37,106 nucleotides of DNA from an uncultured Lachnospiraceae bacterium. Lineage in GTDB: Bacteria; Bacillota; Clostridia; Lachnospirales; Lachnospiraceae. The notes below the pieces were generated by a model that saw only the letters and a program-made list of their open reading frames with translations, did no database searches and was not told the DNA's origin. The stretch is taken from assembly GCA_910585075.1 (NCBI GenBank), contig CAJUED010000007.1, positions 1 to 37,106 on the forward strand, written 5' to 3'. Positions 1 to 7,456 of this stretch are shown piece by piece. The translations under genes and the position numbers were made by a program. Each line of letters starts with the position of its first letter. Position 1 is the first letter of the stretch.

Positions 1-449
1 TCTACTTTAGCCATTACCTGCTGTGCCAGAGCCGGGTCATTTTTCATTTTTTCTTCCAATGCAGGCGGCGCAACGATTGCTTTCTTTCCAAGGGTTGAAT
101 CTATTCTTGATTGTACGCTTGCATCCGTCAGTTTGGGTTCTGCCCCTGTTGGTTTCCAGTCTATAACAGATTCATCTACTTCATCACTGAAAAACTTCTC
201 ATGGGGGAAGTCATACCTTTGCCATGCACCCTGCGGAATCTTATAAGCGTCCATCGAATGATAGTAAGCTCCGGGAAATCTCGCCTGCCACATATCCTTG
301 AAACTCATCCCTGTCGCAGTCCCTTTTTCCGCCGCCTTTGCAGCCGCAAGCTCCGCAAAGCTCACGCCACTGCCCGTTCCTGCTTTCTGTGTCCTGTTGG
401 CGTACTGGTATGCACCCGCCAAAGCCCCGTTTACTCCTAAAATACTCAT
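1..449 (-). CDS. Conserved hypothetical protein, 3' part outside the window
   Basis: The reading frame starts at the ATG at 449 (MSILGVNGALAGAYQYA) and stays open to the window edge, giving 149 visible residues without a stop. An AAGGAG site lies about 10 bases upstream. The N-terminal half is rich in Ala and Gly and may be helical. The middle is aromatic and acidic (WQARFPGAYYHSMDAYKIP, then WKPTGAEP). No signal peptide or membrane segment is visible. It starts 24 bases after the kinase gene stop, so it is probably the third gene of the LytTR/GHKL operon and may be its output or accessory protein. I recognise the general look of a Lachnospiraceae family of unknown function but cannot name it with certainty. 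Confidence 0.75.
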   Translation of the reverse strand, partial: MSILGVNGALAGAYQYANRTQKAGTGSGVSFAELAAAKAAEKGTATGMSFKDMWQARFPGAYYHSMDAYKIPQGAWQRYDFPHEKFFSDEVDESVIDWKPTGAEPKLTDASVQSRIDSTLGKKAIVAPPALEEKMKNDPALAQQVMAKV

Positions 450-473
450 AATAAATCTTCTCCTTCCTGCTGG

Positions 474-1913
474 TTAATTCTTTACCATGACCGACAGAAT
501 GAACCTGTTGCCTTTTACAATACAGTCCATATCGCCGCCATATTTTACTGCACATTTCCTGATATTCTTCAGCCCTATCCCATGCACCTCCTTATCCTCT
601 TTTGTTGATATGGGAAGGCCGCTGTCCTTACGGGCCAGCGCCGCGCCATCAAAGCTGTTCTCAATCTCTATAAAATACATATTCTTTGCCCGGAAAGACC
701 GGATTGTGATATAGGCTTCTGCATCCGGCTGTTTCTCCCTCATCCTCACGCAGGCTTCAACCGCATTGTCCAGCCCGTTGTTCAGGATGATCCCCATATC
801 ATAAGCCTTTATCGTAACGGCATCCGACAGCATGAAGCCTTTGGCATCCAGCCGGATTCCTTTCACCTTTTTTGCCGCATAGCGGAATTTGCTGCCTACC
901 ACCGCATCACTGACTGCATTGCCCGTATGCACCCTGCTGTCGAGCTGTTCCACGGACTGGCACATATCTTCAAAATACTGCCGGATTTCCTCATCTTCCC
1001 CGCTGTACCTTTTCCGTATCAGGTTCTGCAGGACTGCCATATGGTTCTTCATATCATGCTTGACCGAGCGTATCCCGTCATACAGATGTTCCATCTCCAC
1101 CATTGAACTCTGCATCTGCGTAATCTGGTTTTCCAGTATGATTTTTTCCGCCCGTTCTTCCTGCAAGGCTGCCATATCCTGATAAATACGGAAACTGAAA
1201 ACAATCGCCCCAAGCAGCACAAGCGCTATCATGGGAATGATGAGGTACAATGCCGGATGCCTGTCATACAGCAGCACAGGGACGCCATCCGTAACTGCGA
1301 TCATCAGCAGGCGCACCAGCACCGCAACCAGAACCCCCGCCACAGCCGGGAGCAGATAGAACACCACTTCCTTATCCATCTTCCCTTTTTCCCTGTAACG
1401 ATAACAGCTTGAGATTTTCTTTATGGAAACAAAGAGCAGAACGCACTCTACGACTTCCACAAATGCCACAAAAACACAGGCTACCACACCTAATGCCAAA
1501 GACATATACTCCACCAAAGCCATGTCACTCGCTTTTTGTGTCAGAAAGTCCATCAGGCTGTTCCTAATATAAAAGAAACTGTACCCTGCCCAAAATGCCA
1601 GTTCACGCAGGGAGATGAACTGAATGGTCAGAAAAATCTTGGTCTGGATATTTCCTTTATACCACCCCACACAGAATATAAATAAAACAGTCATCTTAAA
1701 TATCAGAACCGCAACCAGCGTCACGCTGTCTGCATTACGAAATAAAGCTCCACTGGCAATCCTTATCAAAATCCACACAATCCCTACTGCCCACTGTGCA
1801 TTCCTCAACCCGCGCAGCTTGGGTTCTGCAAATCTGCCAAAAAAGAACTGTATGCAGTACCCCTCAAACAGATACAGCGGGATGCTGAGCATCCTCATGA
1901 TATATTCAGCCAT
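474..1913 (-). CDS. GHKL-domain sensor histidine kinase, AgrC-like
   Basis: This is a 479-residue membrane sensor kinase that would phosphorylate the LytTR regulator encoded just upstream. The first ~250 residues hold about six to seven hydrophobic segments, followed by a short coiled coil and the AgrC-type phosphoacceptor motif VKHDMKNH (His near residue 287). The N box NNGLDNAVEA lies near residue 383 and the glycine-rich GIGLKNI near 453, typical of GHKL ATPases. The ATG at 1913 is preferred to the GTG at 1919 because GGGGTGA then has a proper spacing; the gene overlaps the regulator stop by 8 bases. AgrC-like kinases usually sense small peptides. No peptide precursor or processing protease gene is visible nearby, so the ligand is unknown. 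Confidence 0.9.
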   Translation of the reverse strand: MAEYIMRMLSIPLYLFEGYCIQFFFGRFAEPKLRGLRNAQWAVGIVWILIRIASGALFRNADSVTLVAVLIFKMTVLFIFCVGWYKGNIQTKIFLTIQFISLRELAFWAGYSFFYIRNSLMDFLTQKASDMALVEYMSLALGVVACVFVAFVEVVECVLLFVSIKKISSCYRYREKGKMDKEVVFYLLPAVAGVLVAVLVRLLMIAVTDGVPVLLYDRHPALYLIIPMIALVLLGAIVFSFRIYQDMAALQEERAEKIILENQITQMQSSMVEMEHLYDGIRSVKHDMKNHMAVLQNLIRKRYSGEDEEIRQYFEDMCQSVEQLDSRVHTGNAVSDAVVGSKFRYAAKKVKGIRLDAKGFMLSDAVTIKAYDMGIILNNGLDNAVEACVRMREKQPDAEAYITIRSFRAKNMYFIEIENSFDGAALARKDSGLPISTKEDKEVHGIGLKNIRKCAVKYGGDMDCIVKGNRFILSVMVKN

Positions 1914-2616
1914 CCGCACTCACCCCACTTCTCAGATACCGCATATAGGCTTTTACAAACTCCCCATACTTTTCCTTTGCCAGATAGACATACTCCCAAT
2001 TATTCAGGACAATGCTCTCGTTATCGTATTCCGCCACATACGCCATGTTCACCAGATACCCCCTGTGGCAGCGGTAGAACCCTTCCCCAAGCTGTGCTTC
2101 CATCTCGTTCATGGAGGCGTATGCCTCTATGGTCTCCCCTGCGGTATGGATTTCCACCTTCTTGCCCCTGCTCTCAACATAAAGGATGCTGTCCTTTTCC
2201 AGCGTGAAGCTCCGGTTCCGCGTCTTGACGAATACCGTCTCCCGCTGCTGTTTTTTTCTCTTTTCCAGTTCCCTTTCCGCCCGCCGGAACACCTCACGGA
2301 ATTTATCTTCCTCAACCGGCTTTAGCAGATAGTGGAACGCCGCCACGTCAAACGCCTCAAAAACATACTCCCGGATGCCCGTTATGAAAATCAGTATGGT
2401 ATCTTCGTCCTTTTCCCGGAGCTTCCTCGCCGTTTCAATCCCGTCTGTTCCCTCCATCTGTATGTCAAGGAAAACAATGTCAAACTGCTTCCCGGCGGCA
2501 AGCAGCCCGTCCCCTGTCTCATATAGTTCCGGACATACGCCCGGTTTTTCTTTTACAATCAGTTCATTTATCTGTTCACGGATGGCTTTCTCGTCATCAC
2601 ATATGGCTATGTTCAT
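1906..2616 (-). CDS. LytTR-family response regulator, AgrA-like
   Basis: This 236-residue cytoplasmic two-component regulator has an N-terminal receiver domain (ICDDEK acidic pair; phosphoacceptor Asp51 in FLDIQM; a conserved Lys in LLKPVEE). It has a C-terminal LytTR DNA-binding domain from about residue 130, with the typical YVESRGKKVEI and FYRCHRGYLVN stretches. A start at 2631 is possible, but the ATG at 2616 follows AGGTGAG by five bases and begins exactly at the receiver fold (MNIAICDDE). It is the first gene of the operon with the GHKL kinase. LytTR regulators bind paired direct repeats about two helical turns apart; such a pair lies about 100 bases upstream, suggesting autoregulation. 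Confidence 0.92.
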   Translation of the reverse strand: MNIAICDDEKAIREQINELIVKEKPGVCPELYETGDGLLAAGKQFDIVFLDIQMEGTDGIETARKLREKDEDTILIFITGIREYVFEAFDVAAFHYLLKPVEEDKFREVFRRAERELEKRKKQQRETVFVKTRNRSFTLEKDSILYVESRGKKVEIHTAGETIEAYASMNEMEAQLGEGFYRCHRGYLVNMAYVAEYDNESIVLNNWEYVYLAKEKYGEFVKAYMRYLRSGVSADG

Positions 2617-2713
2617 TTTTCTCACCTGCAATTTATTTCCCTTGGCCTTAGCTTCCCCACGGGCAGTTCTTTTTACTTTTTATATCGGCAGATATTTTGC
2701 GTATTTCGCCGGG

Positions 2714-2746
2714 AGGGAACGAAACCCTATTTGAAAGGGAACGAAA
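2714..2746 (-). promoter_or_regulatory. Direct-repeat pair, likely LytTR regulator binding site
   Basis: AGGGAACGAAA occurs at 2714-2724 and again at 2736-2746, exactly 22 bases apart. On the coding strand of the operon this reads TTTCGTTCCCT twice, each copy carrying the central GTT of LytTR half-sites. AgrA/ComE-type regulators bind two roughly 9-base direct repeats with 12-13 bases between. The pair is about 100 bases upstream of the response regulator start, and a GATATAAAAA stretch closer to the gene could be the -10 region. Binding by this particular regulator is inferred. Confidence 0.6.
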
Positions 2747-2875
2747 TCTTTTTGTTTTCCACAAAAACATAAAAATTGCTCTAAAGATTTTCGCCTTTCG
2801 TCCGATGGCTCTCGTATATCACCTCTAACCTTCCCAACTGCCAAGCCAATAATCCAGTGCGGAGGAAAATGACAG

Positions 2876-2911
2876 ACCGCCGCGTATGGGGCGATTTCCC
2901 ATAGCGGCGGT
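2876..2911 (-). terminator. Strong GC-rich hairpin after the amidohydrolase gene
   Basis: ACCGCCGC pairs with GCGGCGGT, and inside it TATGGG pairs with CCCATA around a short loop, five bases past the amidohydrolase stop. The following U-tract on the minus strand is poor (GTCATTTTCC), so termination may be weak or the hairpin may protect the transcript end. Confidence 0.5.
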
Positions 2912-2916
2912 TAGCT

Positions 2917-3723
2917 TTATCTTTCGTTTAATTCCAGTAACCGGGATATATTTTCCCCTAACGCCATTTCCGCAATCCTTTTATCCGGACTTACAAATTC
3001 AATAAGCTGCCTGTACAGATATGGTTCTCCATAAGGGGCATCTGAACTGTACAGACACCTTTCCGGCAGTTCCGTCAATGCCATTTTAGTAGCAATGGAA
3101 GCAAATGCCGCAGAAAGGTCTAAGTAAACATTATCATGTCCCTTTGCAAATTTGATCACATCCATCCAGTTTGAACCACCCAAGTGGCCGAAGATAATGG
3201 GAATGTCGGGATATTTTTCACATAAGGACATCAAGAGCCTTATGCCATCCATCGTGACCGGGTGGAAGGTATGTACCCAAACCGGGTAAATCCTTGTATT
3301 CTTCATGGCTTGGAAGACTGTTTCCAACTGCATGATCTGCTGCCCACTGCCGGGAGTAAACTCCCCAATCCCATACAAAGAATTGGATGTAATCTGTGTG
3401 TCAATCCACTCCTCAGTTTCTTCCAGTTCCATTCCTAAAGGAACAGCTCCAAAGCCCAAGAAACGGTCAGGGTATTCTTTCACAGCTTCCACTACTTCCG
3501 AAATATTCTTTTTCAGGCGGCGGATGTTGTCCTCCTTAGTGTTGGAACCCGCTAAAATCTTATTCAGGGCTGCCATTTCCGCTTCAAGCTCGTTTAGCGT
3601 GCCTGCTTTCTCCGGATGCGGCGCAGTACAGAATAATATCGTTTTATCCACTCCCGCCGCATCCATTTTCTCCAACTGCATCTTTATAGGGAACATGATA
3701 TGTTCGTGGCTGTCTATGACCAT
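2917..3723 (-). CDS. Amidohydrolase-family (TIM-barrel) metal-dependent hydrolase
   Basis: This 268-residue cytoplasmic protein resembles the amidohydrolase-2 family, which covers decarboxylases and lactone or amide hydrolases. It starts with the metal-binding D-S-H-E-H motif (residues 4-8). Further candidate ligands are the His residues in HTFHP and GHLGGSNW and the Asp in SDAPYGE, in the expected order for a metal-dependent TIM barrel. There is no signal peptide. The start is supported by AAGGAGG eight bases upstream. The gene is divergent from an HxlR regulator, with 123 bases between them, so it is probably that regulator's target. The substrate cannot be deduced. Confidence 0.85.
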   Translation of the reverse strand: MVIDSHEHIMFPIKMQLEKMDAAGVDKTILFCTAPHPEKAGTLNELEAEMAALNKILAGSNTKEDNIRRLKKNISEVVEAVKEYPDRFLGFGAVPLGMELEETEEWIDTQITSNSLYGIGEFTPGSGQQIMQLETVFQAMKNTRIYPVWVHTFHPVTMDGIRLLMSLCEKYPDIPIIFGHLGGSNWMDVIKFAKGHDNVYLDLSAAFASIATKMALTELPERCLYSSDAPYGEPYLYRQLIEFVSPDKRIAEMALGENISRLLELNER

Positions 3724-3787
3724 TTTCAGAACCTCCTTGACAATTTTGGTATATTGACGTTAGCATTAGGGTTTGTTAAAATCAAGT

Positions 3788-3830
3788 ACGCACTTTTTTG
3801 AAACAAGGTTTCTTTTTTGAAACTGTGCGT
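3788..3830. promoter_or_regulatory. Dyad in divergent promoter region, candidate HxlR operator
   Basis: Between the amidohydrolase and HxlR genes, ACGCAC (3788-3793) and GTGCGT (3825-3830) form outer arms. The interior holds GAAAC-aag-GTTTC, and TTTTTTGAAAC occurs twice as a direct repeat. Such symmetry in a divergent intergenic region next to a dimeric regulator is typical of an operator. The assignment to this regulator is inferred from position. Confidence 0.4.
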
Positions 3831-3846
3831 GGAAAGGGGCATACAT

Positions 3847-4179
3847 ATGGCAAAGGTACAGGCAATAGATGAACAGTGTCCGGTAGAGCTGGGGCTGAAT
3901 ATTTTGAGTGGTAAATGGAAACTGAAAATACTCTGGTACCTGTCTAAAGGCACAATACGTTTCAATGAGCTGCAAAGGCTCTTAGGGAACATCACGACCA
4001 AGACTTTGACACAGCAGCTCCGGGAACTGGAAGAACAGGGAATCGTTCTGAGAAATGTTTTCCCGGAAGTCCCGCCGAAGGTTGAATATTCGCTGAGTGA
4101 AATAGGCGATACCTTGAAACCGATATTAGGAGAACTGTGCGAATGGGGAAAAACCTATCAGAAATACCAACGACAATAA
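3847..4179 (+). CDS. HxlR-family winged-helix transcriptional regulator (first copy)
   Basis: This 110-residue protein has the HxlR signature: CPVELGLNILSGKWKLKILWYL at the N terminus, the recognition region ITTKTLTQQLRELEEQGI and a wing ending in VPPKVEYSLSE. The start at 3847 (MAKVQAIDEQCPVE) is preferred to the upstream TTG at 3817 because AAAGGGG sits about seven bases before it. The N-terminal Cys corresponds to the cysteine used for thiol-based sensing in YodB/CatR-type members, so a redox or electrophile signal is plausible. Its probable target is the divergent amidohydrolase gene. It shares the CPVE and LSGKWK/IGGKYK features with the second HxlR in this window but is a distinct protein. 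Confidence 0.9.
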   Translation: MAKVQAIDEQCPVELGLNILSGKWKLKILWYLSKGTIRFNELQRLLGNITTKTLTQQLRELEEQGIVLRNVFPEVPPKVEYSLSEIGDTLKPILGELCEWGKTYQKYQRQ

Positions 4180-4191
4180 AGGATAAATGGT

Positions 4192-4215
4192 AAAGGGCTG
4201 TCAGCGCAGCCCTTT
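4192..4215. terminator. Hairpin between convergent HxlR and nitroreductase genes
   Basis: AAAGGGCTG (4192-4200) pairs perfectly with CAGCCCTTT (4207-4215) around a six-base loop. It lies between two converging genes and could serve both. Neither side has a long U-tract. Confidence 0.5.
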
Positions 4216-4231
4216 CTCCGTTCCACTTTCC

Positions 4232-4750
4232 TTATATCGTTTCATAGGAAACCAGTTCTTCCACCGGGATGCGGGTCTGTGAGTGCCGTTCCGGATCAGC
4301 CGCTTCCTCGTCTGAATAACCCACTGCAAGGATATTGACCGGTTCCAGATCATCCGGCAGACCAAACTCCCTTTTTATCACATCCGGCTTGAAATAACAT
4401 ATCCAGACGGAGCCAAGCCCTAACTCCGTTGCCTGCAGCATCATATGGTCTGTCAGGATGGATGCGTCTATATCCCCGGTCTGCTTTTCATCAAATGGGC
4501 GCACCCACGCCTTGCTGTGGTCAGCACAGACGATAATCGCAAGCGGCGCACCGTACAGGTTTGCGCCTTTCCCTATCTTTCCAAGCCCCTCACTGCTCTG
4601 TACAGCAATCAAGCGGATGGGCTGCAGGTTGGCCGCTGTCGGCGCTACATGGGCGGCTTCCAGAATCTTATTCAGCTTTTCCTCCTCCACCTTTTTGTCC
4701 TGATAGCTGCGGACAGAATAACGCTTCTTTGCAATCTCGATAAAATCCAT
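4232..4750 (-). CDS. Nitroreductase-family FMN oxidoreductase
   Basis: This 172-residue nitroreductase-fold protein probably binds FMN and reduces nitro or quinone compounds or carries out another NAD(P)H-dependent reduction. The flavin-binding start KRYSVRSYQDKKV is followed by AAHVAPTAANLQPIR, the typical N-terminal FMN contact. The C-terminal region has GLGSVWICYF and ILAVGYSDEEA, as in the short nitroreductases. It is divergent from the second HxlR gene, the arrangement also known for the B. subtilis YodB-controlled nitroreductase YodC. A TTGCGA / TAAAAT promoter lies upstream, and an operator-like dyad lies on the far side of it. Confidence 0.9.
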   Translation of the reverse strand: MDFIEIAKKRYSVRSYQDKKVEEEKLNKILEAAHVAPTAANLQPIRLIAVQSSEGLGKIGKGANLYGAPLAIIVCADHSKAWVRPFDEKQTGDIDASILTDHMMLQATELGLGSVWICYFKPDVIKREFGLPDDLEPVNILAVGYSDEEAADPERHSQTRIPVEELVSYETI

Positions 4751-4808
4751 AGTGGCAAATCCTCTCTTTCTATTGTATACTGAACGTGTTTATCAACCGT
4801 CGTCCTAT

Positions 4809-4836
4809 ATTTTAGCAGGACGGAAACTTTTCGCAA
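4809..4836 (-). promoter_or_regulatory. Predicted sigma-A promoter of the nitroreductase gene
   Basis: Read on the minus strand, TTGCGA (4836-4831) and TAAAAT (4814-4809) are separated by 16 bases and lie about 60 bases upstream of the nitroreductase start. Confidence 0.5.
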
Positions 4837-4845
4837 GAATGCACT

Positions 4846-4880
4846 TTTTGGGTAGATACTTCCCAAAAGGGTAGCTATTA
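4846..4880. promoter_or_regulatory. Operator-like dyad with TTGGGWAG half-sites, second HxlR
   Basis: TTTTGGG (4846-4852) and CCCAAAA (4862-4868) form a perfect 7-base inverted repeat with a 9-base spacer. A third half-site, GGGTAGCTA, follows directly. Half-sites read TTGGGTAGATAC on plus and TTGGGAAGTATC on minus. The site is 30-50 bases upstream of the HxlR start and between divergent genes, where an autorepressor would bind. A closely related sequence occurs at 5991-6024. Confidence 0.6.
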
Positions 4881-4900
4881 AAAAGGAGTGGATACAGACA

Positions 4901-5269
4901 ATGGAATATTCAAAAGACCAGTTCAACTGCCCGGTGGAAGCCACGCTGTTTCTGATCGGCGGGAAATACAAGCCGCTCATCCTCTGGTATCTGATAGAGA
5001 AGCCCCTCCACTACATGGAGCTGCAGCGCATGATTCCAAAGGCAACACCAAAGATGCTGTCGCAGCAGTTACATGATCTGGAGGAATGCGGGATGATACA
5101 CCGGGATGTCATCCCGGACAAGCCACCCAGAACCATATACTCGCTTACCCCGTTTGGCCGGAGCATTATCCCTGTGCTGGACGCCATGTGTAATTGGGGT
5201 GCAAATTTCTTAGACGGGCTGGATATCCAGCCGCCCTGCTGCACAAAAAAATCAGCAGGAGAACCTTAA
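4901..5269 (+). CDS. HxlR-family winged-helix transcriptional regulator (second copy)
   Basis: This 122-residue protein contains the HxlR core: FNCPVEATLFLIGGKYKPLI, then the helix-turn-helix around IPKATPKMLSQQLHDLEECG and a wing with PPRTIYSLTPFG. An AAGGAG lies about 12 bases before the ATG. Cys10 matches the conserved N-terminal sensing cysteine of YodB-type members, and a Cys-Cys pair is present near the C terminus (PPCCTKK). It is divergent from the nitroreductase gene and probably represses it and itself through the dyad at 4846-4880. Its 3' end lies inside a terminator hairpin shared with the convergent phosphatase gene. Confidence 0.9.
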   Translation: MEYSKDQFNCPVEATLFLIGGKYKPLILWYLIEKPLHYMELQRMIPKATPKMLSQQLHDLEECGMIHRDVIPDKPPRTIYSLTPFGRSIIPVLDAMCNWGANFLDGLDIQPPCCTKKSAGEP

Positions 5270-5284
5270 CTGGCTTTCCTGCTG
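5253..5284. terminator. Bidirectional terminator between HxlR and phosphatase genes
   Basis: CAGCAGGA (5253-5260) pairs with TCCTGCTG (5277-5284). It is followed on plus by TTCTTTT and on minus by ATTTTTTT, so it suits both converging transcripts. The HxlR stop codon is in the loop. Confidence 0.65.
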
Positions 5285-5290
5285 TTCTTT

Positions 5291-5935
5291 TCATAATTGT
5301 AAATCCGGCTCTAAAGAGAAACCCGTGCCGTCAAATATAAGTCTGGAAACTGCTGCATTTTTTACTTTCCCGACTTTACCTAACTGCTCCGGCGCAAATA
5401 AATGAAATATCGTCTTTATGGCAAAGGCATGGGTCACAATCAGTATATTGCTGTTTTCCCTCATTCCATGCCTTTGAACCATTTCCATGAATGCAGCTTT
5501 CAGACGTCCCTCTATTGTCTGGAACGGCTCTGTCATCCCTGTTGTGTCATGCTTATGGATGGCATCCGCAACATCGGGAAGCCGCTCATTCAGTTCTGCA
5601 AAAGACGCCCCTCCCAACCAGTCCATAACATTTTTTATAAAAACAGAGTTGTTCTCTGCCTCCATGCTTCCCAAACACCATTCCCGGAGCCTTGCATCCT
5701 TTTTTATCGGTACGGTGGCGTTCTTGTTTTCTTCCAAGATCAGCTCTGCGGTCTGTACAGCCCGCAGCATATCACTTGTGTAAGCCGCATTGAAATCAAT
5801 TCCTTTCAGTTTATTCCCTAATTCAACAGCCGTTTGCTTTCCTGCATCGGTGAGCGGCGAATCAGACCATCCCTGCGCCCGGTCTAAGCTGTTCAAAAGG
5901 GTCTGTCCATGTCTGACTATATAGAAACTAACCAT
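5291..5935 (-). CDS. Histidine phosphatase family protein (phosphoglycerate mutase-like)
   Basis: This 214-residue cytoplasmic enzyme of the histidine phosphatase superfamily has the catalytic RHGQT motif at residues 8-12 (phosphorylated His9). A YTSDMLRAVQTAE segment and the acidic EWCLGSMEAE region follow, with the second catalytic His in IVTHAFAIKTIF. The spacing matches the cofactor-dependent phosphoglycerate mutase-like branch, most members of which are general phosphatases rather than glycolytic mutases. GGAGGTG lies seven bases before the start. The upstream region carries half-sites like those at the neighbouring HxlR gene, suggesting co-regulation with the nitroreductase. Confidence 0.88.
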   Translation of the reverse strand: MVSFYIVRHGQTLLNSLDRAQGWSDSPLTDAGKQTAVELGNKLKGIDFNAAYTSDMLRAVQTAELILEENKNATVPIKKDARLREWCLGSMEAENNSVFIKNVMDWLGGASFAELNERLPDVADAIHKHDTTGMTEPFQTIEGRLKAAFMEMVQRHGMRENSNILIVTHAFAIKTIFHLFAPEQLGKVGKVKNAAVSRLIFDGTGFSLEPDLQL

Positions 5936-5990
5936 GCTTACACCTCCGCCGTTAGTATAAAAAATCTTTGTCCGAATAGCAAGAGATTAC

Positions 5991-6024
5991 TTTTGGGGTA
6001 GTTGCTATCAAATTGGGAAGTATC
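5991..6024. promoter_or_regulatory. Second copy of the TTGGGWAG operator-like sequence
   Basis: TTTTGGGGTAG (5991-6001) and TTGGGAAGTATC (6013-6024) lie about 60-90 bases upstream of the phosphatase gene. GATACTTCCCAA on minus is identical over 12 bases to 4855-4866 in the HxlR operator, and the following bases are also similar (ATAGC against GTAGC). A 24-codon ORF with a good ribosome site (6026-5952, minus) overlaps it. Confidence 0.45.
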
Positions 6025-6136
6025 ATTCCATCTCCTTAAACGTGCCAGCCATCCCTCCCACAAGGCTCCATTGGCGCTGCATATAGGATTTCAGGTTTTC
6101 CGTGCTTTGCCAATTATCAATTACTTTGGAACAATA

Positions 6137-7456
6137 TCATTCGTACCTTTCTCCTTTATCCATTATTCCATTTTCTTTATATATGATCTCAATTACTCCT
6201 CCTACAGTATCAAATGCCTTCACCTTATTTATAGAGGCTTCATCTGTAGTATTTACCGTAACTACAATCCTCACTGGATTTTCATAAATACTGGAACTTA
6301 TAACAAACGGCAATTCCTTATCCACCATTGCCTGACTGATAGCGGCTTGAATACGTTCAATATCCTCTGAATATCCGTGTGCCTCCTGATATGTGTTTTC
6401 ATTTACCGGTACGTCTTCCGTTTGTAATGATGCTGTATTTTCAGTTTGTACAGTTTCCGCAGGACTTTCCGGCAAATCACCTAAATTATCATCTATACAA
6501 TTTTCAATTTGAAATATTCTGTCTACCGTTTCTTTGTCTTGAACAGACAGACTGTTATAGGCCACCCCGCCGTATTCATAAAACATTCCGCTGACAGCAG
6601 TATATTTCATAGAATCAATTATAATTCCATTATCCAATTCAATAGCAAGATATCTCCCCATCTGCACAGATTTTGTCATACCGGCATCGTCAGCGCCATA
6701 ATCTATCATATCCCAATGATCACTGCCATAACAGGTCAAACCAAACAGAATGTCGTACAACTGCTGTATATCCAAGGAACTTGTTATTTCATACTGCCCT
6801 ATTTCCTCCTGAATCCGCTTTCCCTCATCGCTATTATCCATATTTGCTGCTGTCACTGTTATCTTACGAATATCATCAGCAGAAGTAATTCCATAGACCA
6901 TTTCCAATACATCTTTATACGGGTATTCTTCTGTCAAGAAGCTCTCGAATTTCCACAGGGTGCATTCTCCATCCGACTCCCTGATCAGATATTGCAGTTC
7001 CTCATGCCCAGACACTTTGTACCATCCCTGATTTTCTTCCAGCTCTTTCCCCCGGCTGGCCGCTAAAACATCATCCGAAACAGAATCAACACCTTCATAA
7101 AGAGCTGTATAATCACCAATCCTCACTTGTGAAATACGAAGTGCCTCTTCCCTCATGTCCCCCTCTGCAAGAAGCAGGGAAGATATATCTACCATTTTTT
7201 CCTGTTCCGGTAAATCTTCCTGTGGCATATTTATGATATCCTCAATGCCCTTATCCGGGTATACACTTTTATCGTTAATTTTCAACTGATGGTAAGCAAA
7301 TAACCCTGCCCCCACAATCACTGCTAAAGATGCCGCAGACGCAATCCATCTTTTCCAGTTTACTACTTTATGGTCATCTCTTTCAAATGGAGCATTTCTT
7401 TCTATCGTTTCACTGTTTATTTTTCCGATTGCCCCAAAAAGTTCTTCTTTTTTCAT
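6137..7456 (-). CDS. Single-pass membrane protein, probable anti-sigma factor partner
   Basis: This 439-residue protein has a short cytoplasmic N terminus (~34 residues, MKKEELFGAIGKINSETIERN), one membrane segment (about residues 36-58, WIASAASLAVIVGAGLFAY) and a large extracytoplasmic part rich in acidic residues. The start codon overlaps the sigma factor stop (ATGA), so the two are translationally coupled. Position, topology and coupling are those of an anti-sigma factor that holds the ECF sigma at the membrane. No zinc-binding HxxxCxxC motif is seen, so it is not a ZAS-type anti-sigma. The ectodomain (VYGITSADDIRKITV) resembles Lachnospiraceae proteins of unknown function encoded with sigma factors. 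Confidence 0.75.
   Translation of the reverse strand: MKKEELFGAIGKINSETIERNAPFERDDHKVVNWKRWIASAASLAVIVGAGLFAYHQLKINDKSVYPDKGIEDIINMPQEDLPEQEKMVDISSLLLAEGDMREEALRISQVRIGDYTALYEGVDSVSDDVLAASRGKELEENQGWYKVSGHEELQYLIRESDGECTLWKFESFLTEEYPYKDVLEMVYGITSADDIRKITVTAANMDNSDEGKRIQEEIGQYEITSSLDIQQLYDILFGLTCYGSDHWDMIDYGADDAGMTKSVQMGRYLAIELDNGIIIDSMKYTAVSGMFYEYGGVAYNSLSVQDKETVDRIFQIENCIDDNLGDLPESPAETVQTENTASLQTEDVPVNENTYQEAHGYSEDIERIQAAISQAMVDKELPFVISSSIYENPVRIVVTVNTTDEASINKVKAFDTVGGVIEIIYKENGIMDKGERYE

Noticed and set aside
5952..6026. 24-codon ORF with AAGGAG site before the phosphatase gene
   Set aside because: It overlaps the predicted operator, has no recognisable features and is short enough to be chance; it is only mentioned with the operator.
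6032..6136. In-frame open stretch of ~33 codons after the anti-sigma-like gene
   Set aside because: The length is within chance expectation and no homologous domain is recognised; a gene remnant cannot be supported.
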